Positions 44,808-55,402 of a stretch of 64,000 nucleotides of DNA are shown here, in pieces; within the stretch, counting starts at the first letter, position 1; every line of letters starts with the position of its first letter. The translations under genes were made by a program, and so were the position numbers. The stretch comes from [Phialemoniopsis] sp. UDSM-2020 (taxonomy: Eukaryota > Ascomycota > Sordariomycetes > Thyridiales > Thyridiaceae): the NCBI GenBank assembly GCA_018873225.1, contig JAEILZ010000003.1, positions 2,542,001 to 2,606,000 on the forward strand, in the 5' to 3' direction. The notes below the pieces were generated by a model. The model worked only from the letters and a program-made list of their open reading frames with translations. It did no database searches and had not been told where the DNA came from.

Positions 44808-47800
44808 ATGGATCGGCTTGACCGACCCTCAGCTCTCCCGCTGGGCGGAAGAGGTCTGCCAGAGAACCCAGCCCAGGGTCGACGGGTCGCCGCTGCAGCC
44901 GCCGCCAATATTCCACCACCTCCTGTACCGCCCATGCCAAATCTTCGCGATGTCCCATCGGTCTCGATTTTGTCAGCGTCTGCCCCGCTTGCAGCAAGCC
45001 AGGTTCTCGCTCTCGCTAAAGAAGCGATGGCTGATGCACGCCGCGAAAACCGATCCCAAGCCGCCGAGGCCAGTGGCGTTAGCAACGAGCTCAAGCCGGG
45101 GCTTACGATCGACCTGAGCCGCAAGAACATCCAGAAGCTACCCGACGAAGTAGTCGACGTAATCAAAGGAGAATTGGAGCGGTAAGCTCTCCTGCTGGTC
45201 TGTATGATTTAAGGCTGTGATGCTAATTCGTGTATTGTTGGGCAGGTTGGCTTTGTCTCATAACAAACTGACCTCTTTTCCGGCCAAGTTCTCAGAATGC
45301 CTATCCCTGCGTTATCTCAATGTCAGGAATAACGACATCAAGGACTTTCCATTACCTGTATTTGCTCCCCTCTCTGGTCGGCGTATATCATTCATCTTCT
45401 CTAATCATCTGCTGTAGCTATGTGACCTGAAATCCCTCGAAATCCTCGATCTGGGCCGCAATAAGCTGAAGATCCTACCGCCTGAAATCGTGAAATTAAC
45501 TTCGTTAAAGGTTTTTGCGGTTCAAAAGAACCGTATCGAGGAGCTGCCGCTATGTCTTGCCGAGATGGGTTCCCTTCAAGTGTTGAAGCTGGACGGCAAC
45601 CCGATCAAATTTCCGCCCCCCGAGGTATTTCAGGTTCAGGCAACCAGCCCGCCGAACGAAGGCTATCTGGAAAAGAACGAGGTGACAGAAGTTGCGGTGA
45701 CGTCACATATCAAGAAGTTTCTCAGACAGAGAGCCCAGAATGGGCGAGCAGAATCTGATACCGCAGGTGACGAGTCAAGTGAGGGCACAGAAACACCACG
45801 GCAACCGATTAAGCGTGTAGTGAGCGGTCGTTTTCCTATCAAAGTGAGTGGAAGCGACCTGCCCGACATTCGCTCCCCTTCACTCTCGAGACCACCACCA
45901 ATCCCGACGCGCTCCCACTATCGCGGTCTCTCTCAACAAAACACAGCGGTGCGCAGACCCGGGGTCATGCCTTTAACCATCAGCAACGCGAATGAAAGGC
46001 TGCGCAGCAATTCTGAAACCTTGCTGCAGCCTTCACGTGCTGAGCGGGCAGGCGATCGCTCTCGCCGTATGGGCATCGTCTCCAAGAAAGCCCAAGAGTT
46101 GGGCACTCTCGACGAGGTGGAGGCCAGCAATCGGTTCAGCCATTATCGCGGGCTGAGCCATGGCTCAGCGATGCAAGGGAGTGCAGTCCCAGTGGGCACA
46201 AAGAGTCCCAATAGCCCTGGCGATTCTTTGGTCACGCGTCCGGTCTATGTACGCCGCCTCTCGGTCCTTCCTGAACGCAAGCGTGAATCAAAGTTCTTCG
46301 ACCCAGTCCTTGAAGCTGCCAAAGGCATCCTATACTCAATCTTTCAGATACACCCCTCCATCCAGATGCTCATGGGCTTGACAAATGATGGCTCGACTCG
46401 GCGCTCGAGTCTCGAAATTGTGTTTTATAATACTACTTCACATGTCGAGGAGCTTGAGCGCGAAATTCAACGGCACGATCCTTCGGTCATCGATACCGAG
46501 AACCACGGCAGCCGAGACAATGAGAATGTCCATCGAGCTTGCGTCACACTAGTTAATGCCTACGCTCACGTATGCTCATTGCTTGCTAGCAATGTCGATC
46601 ATTTTGTCGATAATGGCGACCCGCGCTACATCCGAACGCTTCTGTTGCAGCTTTATAACAGTATCATGGAGCTCCGAGTCACTGTATCTCAGCTCACCCC
46701 CGATGAGAGCATCAGAAGGACAGTCAACAAGTCGGCGATCGGAAGGACCCTGAAACCTCATTCTCGAGAAAGCTCCGTGACTCCAACTGCTGATCGCCCC
46801 TTGCTCAACCAACGAATGGCAAGATCAAACTTTGTCCACAATCCCAGTAATTTGCGTGTGGCTACCGACGTCACTGGCCCTTACATGCATGGGATGAACG
46901 GAGGCAGCAGAACCGCCACTATTGTCTCGGCGACACCTCGGTCTGGAGAGTCTTTCGTGTCGACAGGGAGTCGCGGCCCGACTGGCGACTTCACAGAGGA
47001 GGACCGCATGTTTGACAGGATATTCCTGTCCCTCCAAAAGACCTCTGACCTCGTCATGCGTATTCTGCCAAACTTTAACCACCAGTTTTCAATGGCCTTG
47101 AGAAGTGCCATGGCGCAAAGAGCACCGGATAGAGTCATTTTCTTGTGGCGGACGCTCATCGCCAAATGCTCAACCGCCATTCAACAGTGTGAAGAGCTGA
47201 AGAATCGCCTCTCCATGATCAAGCTCAAAGAACCCGGCCTCCGCACTCAGGGCGCATTCTGGAGCCTCTGCAACAATTTTATCGACTCGTGGGCTGAGCT
47301 GGCGTACAAAGTTAGGGAATTTATGAACCAAATTCAACTGCCAATCGATACGAGGACACGGTTACGACCGGTGCAGCAGAGCATGAAGGAGCTCATGGAC
47401 TTGATCCTTCAATCGCCGTGGTCCTTTTTTATCAAGCAGGGGGCATTGTCTGCTGGCGTGACAAGCCCATTGTCCCAGCAGGTCCAACTGCCAATGACGC
47501 CGCAAAGCGCAGCCCTCGGCCCTGCAGTGCAGGCTACTGTACCGTCTACACCCCAGAGTGCCTCTTTCTCCCAGGCTTTCTCGGGAAACGTTTTTGAGAG
47601 AGCTGATGCTCTCATCAATATGGGAGGGATCTCCATGTCTCGCGGCGGCACGTTGTCCTCGACGTCGGCCTCTTCGAGCTTTAATTCGATCAGCACCCTG
47701 CCCACCAACTCAGACGGCGTCATGACACCCTCCTCGACGATCAGTCCGGGACCGCCGGGGGGCATGCACTTCCCCGGATACCGACTAGGCAACGGCAGCA

Positions 47801-47814
47801 AGGTTGCGTTCTAG
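44808..47814 (+). CDS. SOG2: Sog2-like leucine-rich-repeat protein of the RAM pathway
   Basis: Three exons: 44808-45181, 45246-45357 and 45418-47814, giving 960 residues. After an Ala/Pro-rich N-terminus, LRRs run from about residue 100 to 230 (LTIDLSRKNIQKLPDEV, LALSHNKLTSFP, LRYLNVRNNDIKDFP, LEILDLGRNKLKILPPEI, VLKLDGNPIKFPP). Both introns lie within the repeat array. A Ser/Arg-rich linker precedes the Sog2 domain (about 360-810; for example DGSTRRSSLEIVFYNTTSHVE and MFDRIFLSLQKTSDLV), followed by a Ser/Thr/Pro-rich tail. In yeast Sog2 acts with Kic1, Hym1, Tao3, Cbk1 and Mob2 in the NDR-kinase (RAM/MOR) network for polarised growth and cell separation. The start at 44808 fits the first in-frame ATG. 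Confidence 0.92.
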
Positions 47815-48828
47815 GGTTCAGGAGGTCTCGTCCTTTCTTGAATTACCCTGCTCAACGCTCTTGTTGGATACCAACATAATCCACGGCTCAGACTGAACTG
47901 GGCCATGCACATACTTCAGGGAGACGAATGCACTTAGCATGTCCGTTTCATCCGGGCATCGGACTGGGCGTTCTCCCTTTTTGGGCTTCTGCTCTGGCCA
48001 CGGAAGTCGGTTTTGTATAACCGTGTTCGATTAACTTGTAATGTTTTTGTCTTGTGTGTTCGTGCCTGGGCATAGACTGTCCGGCAAGGGATCATCTATT
48101 ATCACCATCCTTCACACTCATTTATCATCTGTCACTCATTTTGTCACTCATTTACAAAGATACACCAACCAGCATGGCGTCGGCGTTACCAAGGGAAGGA
48201 AAGACGGACCCGCCTGGAAACACTCTAGGCACTACTATCATAGGGATTGATGTGCTGCGTTCATTCATTTGCAAAAAGCTATGGTTAGGTGTTCATAAGC
48301 ATATACAGGCGAGAATGGGGAGGTGTGGCCATAGTGTCAACCATGTTCAAGGCGCCGCTCACTGCAAATCTGTGTTCTTATTCTTACTTGCTTCGCAAGG
48401 CGTATGAGTGCTATCAGATGATTTGTTGACACGCTGTCTTGCTAACCGCGTCAGGCAGAAAGTATCGATCTGACGAGGCTCTGGCACCGGTTTGTTGTTT
48501 CAGATACCGAGTCTTCGCCACTGATCTGAGCTTTGTACAGGACCAAATATATTAGCGATTACTCTTCGACATCATCATATCCACTCTCAGAGAAGGAGAT
48601 GCGAGGTTGGATCACCACTGTGTCTCAGGTTGTCGATCTTCTTTGCGCATCCGTTCATCAGCCGCGTTGATGAGCCAGCATGTAGATCACTCTTCCCTCT
48701 CATGCCTCCCTTGTCACAGTTATATACCTCTCGCAGCGGCTTCCAGCCCTTCTCGGGAGCGGATCCGAGAACCCTGGATTATGCGGCTGATTATCATGAT
48801 CAGGCCATCTTCTCACCCAGCGACGGCC
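47815..48828. other. convergent intergenic region
   Basis: About 1 kb between the 3' ends of SOG2 and the amidohydrolase gene. Frames at 48054-48407 and 48607-49128 (+) are not supported; the second mostly overlaps the amidohydrolase on the other strand. Confidence 0.4.
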
Positions 48829-50349
48829 TCAGATGATGTAGCGGAGAGTCACCTCGGGAGGATCCCACACAATGTCCTTGAAATCACGTCTTTGTCTCAC
48901 TGGTACAAACGGTGGCTTTCCCGGCGCATTTCCAAGCTTGATCTCTCTCTCGTTCTTCAGCACCAGCATCGGGTGCCACGCCTCGCCCTCCCTGAGATCA
49001 TCTGCGTTTCTCTTGCTGGACAGCCCGATTGCTCGTTTTGCTCGCGAACTGACGCATTCATAAAGCAGTTGTGCATCGGCAGGCGTACCGGAGTGATAGA
49101 GGCCAACGCCCCAGCTGGCCAGCTGTAGTGGATCACCTGTGCCAAAGGGGGTGAAAGCGTTGCCCACATTGTTGACCCCGACGCAGGCATCCAGTCCGTA
49201 GTCCTTGATGAGGGAAGGGACCTGGAGTGTTCCCCTGGGCCGAGATTGCGGCTCCTCTTCGCGCCTGTTTGAGGATTGCGGCTGTCTGCGTCGCAACACA
49301 GATAGCATACTCTCTAAATGATGGTCGAAGGTAGCATGGTCCTGCGACTCGATCTCATTAAGAGATTCGATATCTGGCGTCTGTCTATTTGTGGGCTCCG
49401 TTGTAGAGCGCCCCATCATATAGATGTCACTTGTGGGAAGACCGACAAAGTGAAGGGGGAGCTTGTAGGCCTTGATCAACGCAGCAAGATCGTACAAGTC
49501 GACATCCGTCAGACGTGTTAGTTGAGTGCAGTGACCCAGCACCACGGTTTTGGAGGTGTCTGCCCTCGCAATCCAGCGGTGGGTTTGGAGATAACACACA
49601 ACAGCATACACAAGTGGTAATTTGTCCGGCTCAGAGTATCCAGGGTGATTTTCCAGGTTGTAGTCCAAGTGGAAATCCAAATGCAGGCCGCGCTCCAACG
49701 CCGTTCTGACAGCCCAGTCGATGTTTGCCAACGACGCTTCACGGCTCGTCTCAACGTAGGGGGTGCTTCCAAGAACGTCAATGTCGTCGCCATATTCCTT
49801 GAGCGCGCGCTCCATCTCCAAGCGATTCTCGTCGCCGTGGTCCGTCGAGAAGACGGGGTCCTGCGCAAAGGCGCAGATCTGCACGTCGACGAGACCAGTG
49901 AACTGCTGTTTGAGCTCGACGGCGGCGGCAAGAGTCTTGGTCCCGGTGACATGGTCGACCTCGACAAAGGCGCGCACCGACGTGACGCCCTGCTTGTAGC
50001 CCGTGGCGAGGAGCTGAGCGCCGCGGAGGCGCAGGTCGGCGGGCGTGTAGCGCTCCTTGGCGCCTGCGGTGTTACGCAGAGCTTCCTGAAAGGTCCCATC
50101 CTTCGGGACCAGGTCCGAGTAGTCCGGGTGACCTGACGACGCAGGGTGGTTGCACGTCAGGATGTAGGCCTTGTCCAGGTGCACATGAGGGTGACACAGC
50201 GTGGGTAGCACAACCGACGGCGGGTCCTCCGTCGTTCCGTCATTGTCGGCCCCGGCTGGCCGGATGGAAGTGATGATGTTGTCGGCCACATCGATGTCCC
50301 ATGTCTTATCGCATCCACGAGAGGGCAAAATGATGTTTCTGAGTACCAT
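48829..50349 (-). CDS. cytosine-deaminase-like amidohydrolase (metal-dependent hydrolase)
   Basis: Intronless, 506 residues. The metal-binding entry motif is HPHVHLDKAY, with His55 and His57, followed by the conserved Lys60 typical of the cytosine-deaminase group. Later strands of the TIM-barrel are recognisable: GVTSVRAFVEVD, LDFHLDYN and VLGHCTQL. At the usual fourth metal-site loop, where deaminases have an Asp pair, this protein has VGVNNVGNAFTPFG; I recall the same form in related fungal and bacterial proteins, so it is probably a subfamily trait. A hydrophilic insertion of about 60 residues (roughly 310-370) separates PTSDIYMMGR from this loop. The substrate is unknown; cyclic amides or N-heterocycles are likely. 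It lies 178 bases downstream of an FAD hydroxylase gene on the same strand. Confidence 0.82.
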   Translation of the reverse strand: MVLRNIILPSRGCDKTWDIDVADNIITSIRPAGADNDGTTEDPPSVVLPTLCHPHVHLDKAYILTCNHPASSGHPDYSDLVPKDGTFQEALRNTAGAKERYTPADLRLRGAQLLATGYKQGVTSVRAFVEVDHVTGTKTLAAAVELKQQFTGLVDVQICAFAQDPVFSTDHGDENRLEMERALKEYGDDIDVLGSTPYVETSREASLANIDWAVRTALERGLHLDFHLDYNLENHPGYSEPDKLPLVYAVVCYLQTHRWIARADTSKTVVLGHCTQLTRLTDVDLYDLAALIKAYKLPLHFVGLPTSDIYMMGRSTTEPTNRQTPDIESLNEIESQDHATFDHHLESMLSVLRRRQPQSSNRREEEPQSRPRGTLQVPSLIKDYGLDACVGVNNVGNAFTPFGTGDPLQLASWGVGLYHSGTPADAQLLYECVSSRAKRAIGLSSKRNADDLREGEAWHPMLVLKNEREIKLGNAPGKPPFVPVRQRRDFKDIVWDPPEVTLRYII

Positions 50350-50527
50350 GGCGAGAAACGATGTATAATTGGGAGAGAAGTGAGGTTATTAAGATTTAGT
50401 TACGATCAGCAGGGTGGAGGACACGGATGAATCGAATCCATGATCCCCGCACCAGTTGCCGGGGCCACTAACACGTCCCAAAATGGAAATAACTGAACTA
50501 ATTTGAAGCTCCATCTTCGAGTGACAA

Positions 50528-52177
50528 TTATCCAAACTTGCTGACACTGAGCAAAGACAACAGCTCGTCGAATGTTTCCATGTAGCCAATACACGCAACG
50601 TACGCATCTGGCCGGACCAAGACATAGCCTGGCTTGACCATACCATATCGACTATGCACCGCGCCGTCAGTGTCCAAGTACCCTCCCTTGCTTTCTGCTG
50701 CTGGCCCGGAAATATAGTGTAGGCCTATCTGAGCGTATTTCTCGTTGCTGGAGAGTTTTGCTTCGTACTCGGCAATCTCCTTCTTACTGAGGGCGCGGGA
50801 GCCAGTCCCCGAGAAGAGAAGGAGGTGGAAGGAGGCTCCAACACACAGGTACTGCAGGGTCAGATCCTTGCCGCTTGCGGACCTGAGCTTCCCATCTTGA
50901 AGACGGTCGCCTGCTTGTATGAGACCTGAGAACCCTCTGGCAGTGTGAACGATGGGGCTACTTCTGTAGTTGACTGCGAACTCGGACATGTACCGTAGAG
51001 CTGCTTCTCGGCGCTCCGTACTGTATGAGAGCAACGGCAGAACCCAAGGCAGGAGCAGATTTCTGCAGAACCTCCAGATGAAGTTCTGCCACGTAGCATA
51101 TGCGAACAAGCGGTCCGTCGTGTTGACGACGTTCTCGCTGACGGGCCGCCGCTCGGGGTCGTAGGTATGGAGAAGACTGTCGCCGGCTTCACCACGTAGT
51201 ACGCGACCGAGCTTCCAACCCAAGTTGAAAGCATCCTGCATACCGGTGTTCATTCCCTGGCCCCCGGCCGGGCTGTGGATATTTGACGCATCTCCGACAA
51301 GGAAGAGCCGCTTGTCGCGGTACTTGTTTGCCACTCGGTGGTGCAAGTGATACTTGGTGAGCCACGTAGCATCGTGAAGAGTTCCTGCACCTCGAGGCGC
51401 CATCTCCTTGAATAAAGGCTTGAAGTCCTCTAGCGACGGCGCCTTGTCCATGCGCACATCACCATGCTCTTCGCGCTGTCCATTGTCGTCATGAATCGTC
51501 ATGATACGCCATCTGTCATCCTTGAGAGGGAACATGGCCATCGTACATGACCCAAAGAACAGAAGGATCTTGTCTCGCGCCAAGTTACTATCTGAGACAG
51601 CGCACTCGGCCAGCATGAAGGTCTGAGGATAAGGTGCGCCTTCAAATGTGAAGTCTCCTGCATGTCGTACGCTGCTGTGTGCGCCGTCGTATCCAATAAC
51701 GTACTTGGCCCGGATGGTCTCCTCATGACGGGTCAGCTCGTTATACAGCCTGACCGTAACTCCGGTCTTGTCTTGGCTGATATGCTTGACAGTGACTGGT
51801 CGTTCAACCGAGCCACCGTACTCCGTGTGGCATTCATCGAGAAAGTCCTCGGTCTCTTGTTGTGGTACGCAGACGGGCAGTGGGAATTCCGTGTCTGCCA
51901 TATTCAGCCCGTCGAGGAGAACAGTTCCTGCCTCTTTCTTGTTGGCGTATACGCTGGCACCACGAACTACAAACCCGCGAGACGATAGCTTTTGTGCCGT
52001 GCCGTGCCTGTTCAGGAGCTCCAAGGTGCGAGCTTGAACGATAAGAGCCCGGCTTTTGTCGGAGCGGGCTGGTGCTTTGTCTATGATTCGGTATGATACG
52101 TTTTGCATCGAGAGCTCGAGTGCGAGGGCCATGCCTGCCGGACCGGCACCGATGATAAGGACATCTGCGTTAGCCAT
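50528..52177 (-). CDS. FAD-dependent aromatic hydroxylase (phenol 2-monooxygenase / PheA-TfdB type)
   Basis: Intronless, 549 residues from the ATG at 52177. The frame extends upstream to 52237 only with a TTG, so the ATG is preferred. The dinucleotide fold begins at once (ADVLIIGAGPAGMALALELS). The DG motif is YVIGYDGAHSSVR and the GD motif is LFLVGDASNIHSPAGGQGMN, followed by TGMQDAFNLGWKL. The C-terminal third (about 380-549) corresponds to the thioredoxin-like domain of flavoprotein hydroxylases. Such enzymes use NAD(P)H and oxygen to hydroxylate phenols or similar rings. With the adjacent amidohydrolase on the same strand, a small catabolic pair is possible but unproven. Confidence 0.88.
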   Translation of the reverse strand: MANADVLIIGAGPAGMALALELSMQNVSYRIIDKAPARSDKSRALIVQARTLELLNRHGTAQKLSSRGFVVRGASVYANKKEAGTVLLDGLNMADTEFPLPVCVPQQETEDFLDECHTEYGGSVERPVTVKHISQDKTGVTVRLYNELTRHEETIRAKYVIGYDGAHSSVRHAGDFTFEGAPYPQTFMLAECAVSDSNLARDKILLFFGSCTMAMFPLKDDRWRIMTIHDDNGQREEHGDVRMDKAPSLEDFKPLFKEMAPRGAGTLHDATWLTKYHLHHRVANKYRDKRLFLVGDASNIHSPAGGQGMNTGMQDAFNLGWKLGRVLRGEAGDSLLHTYDPERRPVSENVVNTTDRLFAYATWQNFIWRFCRNLLLPWVLPLLSYSTERREAALRYMSEFAVNYRSSPIVHTARGFSGLIQAGDRLQDGKLRSASGKDLTLQYLCVGASFHLLLFSGTGSRALSKKEIAEYEAKLSSNEKYAQIGLHYISGPAAESKGGYLDTDGAVHSRYGMVKPGYVLVRPDAYVACIGYMETFDELLSLLSVSKFG

Positions 52178-52992
52178 GCCGACAGGTCGCTGAGTATGGA
52201 TGCTTGAGGAGATTGAAGGTATTGAATTCAGGGACAATGTTCAAAGTGAGGAAGTGACAACATCTGCGTAGATGCAGCCGCACGTTCGCTCGTACGAGCC
52301 GACCGTTTTATATGCCGTTGAATCATGTGAAAAGGTACGTTGTCCACCCTATTCCCAGCCTTGGAGACATACTGTTGCACACAGAGTACCTTCTTTGTCA
52401 CTCGACGGGTCAGCTTCACTAGCTCAAGCACCAGCACGGCATCCCGTTAAACGCGAGCCGACCTTTCTGGGCATCCACCAGTCGAACCTTACTCAAACGC
52501 CGCTGTCCCGCTGTCTTTCCCAGGCAGACTTTGAGGCATAGCTAGGTAGCTAGTGCGTGCAATTCTTTTGCATGTGCCAAAACGATGGATACAATGACGA
52601 TACAGAGTGCATCTAGTCGACAGTACAATCTCGTCGAAAACAGCGGATCGGGGTGTGATCATGCGTCAAGTTGATCCCTGGTCCTCCTAATTGACTTTCA
52701 GCATTATGAATCTTACAGTGTTGCATAGAACAGAACAAGACGAAGCCCCGAGTTTGATATGCGATCAGCTCGGTCAGTCTTGAATTTCTCGGGGTTGACC
52801 CACCCCGCCTGCGCCGGCACTTTTGACTCGACGCCGATCACAAGGCAAGACAGTAAGCTTTCCGTTCCTTTAACCTTTTCCAGAGCAAGACCAAAATTGA
52901 AAAATCGCAGCTTAGTCTGGATCGATCTAACCAGGGTCCCGCTAGTTCCCGCCTCTGTTGCTTTCATGTAGAGGTCGTGGTTATATTTAGCA
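52178..52992. other. divergent intergenic region (hydroxylase / GCN5L1-like)
   Basis: About 815 bases with no supported gene. It contains a TAGCTAGGTAGCTAG stretch near 52540. Confidence 0.4.
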
Positions 52993-54039
52993 ATGTCGTC
53001 CGCAGCCTCGTCCTCGCTGAGTCCTCCTCAGCCATCCTCCGCATCGGCGTCGACGACCACCAACCAGGCGAGCACGGCATCGCCGCCCGCCCCGTCCACT
53101 GCGACATCCGTCTCGTCACCCCAGGAACAGCCCCCCGCGGCTCAGCATGGCGCGCAGGCACAAGACCAGCATCCCCCACAACAGCCCCAGCCCCAAGCCC
53201 CGACCGGCGGTCCCGGGCTCGGCCTAGTCCCACATCCCCCGAGCGCCGCCGCCGCCGGGGCGGGTCCGTCCTCCTCCGCTCCGGGACCCAGCTCGGCAGC
53301 CCCTCCGCCCCCTGCCCTGCACCGCACCCTGCCGCGCCCCTCGACGCAGCGCGAGATCGACGAGGCCCGCGCCGCCGTCGTCGCCTCGCTGGGCAACATG
53401 CTCGACCGCGAGCTGCAGTCGCGCGCCGCCGTCCTGCACGCCAACGACGCGGCCCTGGCCAAGCAGCGCCGCGACGTCGAGCGCGCGACGGCCGGGCTGG
53501 CCCGCGAGAACGACCGCCTCGCGCGCGAGGCCGACGGCGCGGCCCGCCGGCTCAAGGAGGTCGGCAACGTGCAGAACTGGGCCGAGATGCTCGAGAAGGA
53601 CTTCCTCGTGCTCGAGGAGACGCTGCGGCTGGCGCGCGAGGGCGGCGGTAGTGGCAGTAGCAGCTGGACGGGGAGCTGGAGCGGTAGTCGGAGCCCGAGC
53701 CGCACGCCGAGCCGCGAGGGGAGCCCGAGCCCGAGCAGGGATGGCGGCGAGGCGAGGGAGGACTCGGCTGCTGAGCATGTTGCTGGACCTGCCTTGCCTG
53801 ACTCGAGGACCGAGGGTCATCAGAGGGATACTGACGGTGACATCGCCATGGGCGACAGCATAGCAACTTCTCAAGCCGACAAGGGCAAAGCAAAGGAAAC
53901 AGCCGCCGCCACGGCTACAGTTGACGAGGCCAACGAACCTTCGCCGACGCCGTTGAAACAGGAGACGCCTTTAGTCGAGAGTGCGCATGTAGATGCTACT
54001 GCTTCTACAGCTCCTTGCAACAAGGACGGAGGATCATGA
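52993..54039 (+). CDS. GCN5L1/BLOC1S1-like protein
   Basis: Intronless, 348 residues. The first 110 residues are very rich in Ser, Ala, Pro and Gln. A helical domain at about 113-215 starts REIDEARAAVVASLGNMLDREL and ends GNVQNWAEMLEKDFLVLEETL. The segment with NVQNWAEMLEKDF matches the C-terminal signature of the GCN5L1 family (subunit 1 of BLOC-1, IGDVENWA... in animals). The tail has a Ser/Arg/Pro repeat stretch and is acidic. BLOC-1-like complexes act in endosomal sorting; fungal ones are smaller. The family protein is about 125-150 residues, so both flanking regions are lineage extensions. Coding DNA at 53200-53750 is extremely GC-rich. Confidence 0.7.
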   Translation: MSSAASSSLSPPQPSSASASTTTNQASTASPPAPSTATSVSSPQEQPPAAQHGAQAQDQHPPQQPQPQAPTGGPGLGLVPHPPSAAAAGAGPSSSAPGPSSAAPPPPALHRTLPRPSTQREIDEARAAVVASLGNMLDRELQSRAAVLHANDAALAKQRRDVERATAGLARENDRLAREADGAARRLKEVGNVQNWAEMLEKDFLVLEETLRLAREGGGSGSSSWTGSWSGSRSPSRTPSREGSPSPSRDGGEAREDSAAEHVAGPALPDSRTEGHQRDTDGDIAMGDSIATSQADKGKAKETAAATATVDEANEPSPTPLKQETPLVESAHVDATASTAPCNKDGGS

Positions 54040-54371
54040 GCAACATGATGGTTGAATCTGATACCGGCTCTGCGTTGCGATCAAGTATAATGAAGTTATG
54101 AACACTGATGGGACAAGACGATGGTACGAAGACATGTCATTAATGAAGTTTTTTTTCATTCCCCGTTTTGTTTACGCTGGCCTTTATATCTGATACTGTA
54201 TGTTTCCCACTGAATCTAACGCTCCCTTCTTTTTTAATGTGATAATACACGACGTTCAAACCATTAGTGCGTGACCTTCAGCTCCTCCCAGCCCACACAG
54301 ACATTATTCTATAATACAGCTTTGGGGTGCGACCCTTTCACCTCTGTCGCATGACAAACAGCCAAGCCCGC
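54040..54371. other. convergent intergenic region
   Basis: About 330 AT-richer bases with a poly-T run near 54149 and likely polyadenylation signals for both flanking genes. No gene. Confidence 0.4.
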
Positions 54372-55402
54372 TTAGATGAGACCTGGAAGCATGGTGTACT
54401 TCTTCTTCTTGTACTCGTCGGGGAACAAACGTCGCAGGGCTCTCTCCTTGTCGCGCGACCACGACGACATGTACATAATGCCGGTGAGGATGAAGATGAT
54501 GACCGTGATATCGCGGCTGATGAGGATGACCGTGATCCAGCCAAAGACCTCGAACATGTAGTTGGGGCAGGTCACCAAGCTGCTACCGATGCAGGACGGG
54601 ATGCCTTTGGCCGTGCTGTTCTTGGGGCGCAGGCTCACGAGGTGAAGATGCACAATGGCGTTGCAGGTCTGGAAGACCAGCCAGAGGCCGACGAGGGCCC
54701 AGTCAAGAGTCGTGATCTCAGACCGGGGCTCTTGGGGATACCTTGCAGGCGACCAGGTAGCATAGATGGAGATTGCACACAGCAGTCCAGCTTCGCCCCA
54801 GTAGAATGCCGAGTTGCGGAAAATGTTCCAGGCGGGCATGGTGTTGGCTGCGAACCGATGGATAAAAGCAGTCTCAAACTCGCGCTTGATGAAGTGGAGC
54901 TGGAACATCCAGAAGAGTAGCCACTGAACATCGGTCAAAGGGGTCTTGTCGGTGTTCTCGTACAGCCAGGGGACGCTCAGGTACGGTCGGATCAAGAGGA
55001 AGAGCGTGTGGAAAAGGATGGGCCCGAAGTACTCGACCAGGTAGACCGTCCGCCATGCGAACTGAGGGCCTGTACTTGTACATTAGCGCGAGGTCCTCGC
55101 TCGTGAAGAGTTATTTGGATGTAGGCTGGGCTCTCCTTACCGAGATCTTGTACGAGCACCGCCTCAGACGAGACGACGTTCCCCTGGGCGTTTACCAGAG
55201 CCCTCCGGTCGCTGAAGATCTTGCTCGTCTCAGGGTCGAAGATGCCAATGCGATTGTAGTCGCCGACGCCTGCCTTTTTGGCAATAGCGATCTTGACATC
55301 CTCAATGGTGGCGTCGTTGGGGATGTCGATGGAGGGCGGCAGGCGTTTAACGGGCGGCTTGCGCTGCCTGTTAGTGAGCTTGAGGGTGATTGAGGGCGCC
55401 AT
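54372..55402 (-). CDS. TSC13: very-long-chain enoyl-CoA reductase Tsc13
   Basis: Two exons, 55402-55141 and 55069-54372, give 319 residues. The intron is GTAAGG...TACAG. Residues 1-85 form a ubiquitin-like domain (MAPSITLKLTNRQRKPPVKR, and IPNDATIEDVKIAIAKKAGV). Exon 2 encodes the membrane domain: GPQFAWRTVYLVEYFGPILF, HFIKREFETAFIHRFAANTM, NIFRNSAFYW, then several hydrophobic helices and a basic C-terminus (DEYKKKKYTMLPGLI). Tsc13/TECR carries out the last step of fatty-acid elongation in the ER, reducing trans-2-enoyl-CoA with NADPH, and supplies very-long-chain acyl groups to sphingolipids. It belongs to the same 5-alpha-reductase-like superfamily as the protein at 7.9 kb. Confidence 0.95.

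Noticed and set aside
50405..50480. AATCGAATCC string resembling a tRNA B box
   Set aside because: Stem pairing fails on either strand, and the position is the short gap between two genes.
48829..52177. A secondary-metabolite gene cluster
   Set aside because: No polyketide synthase, peptide synthetase, terpene cyclase, transporter or pathway regulator is nearby; only two catabolic-type enzymes.
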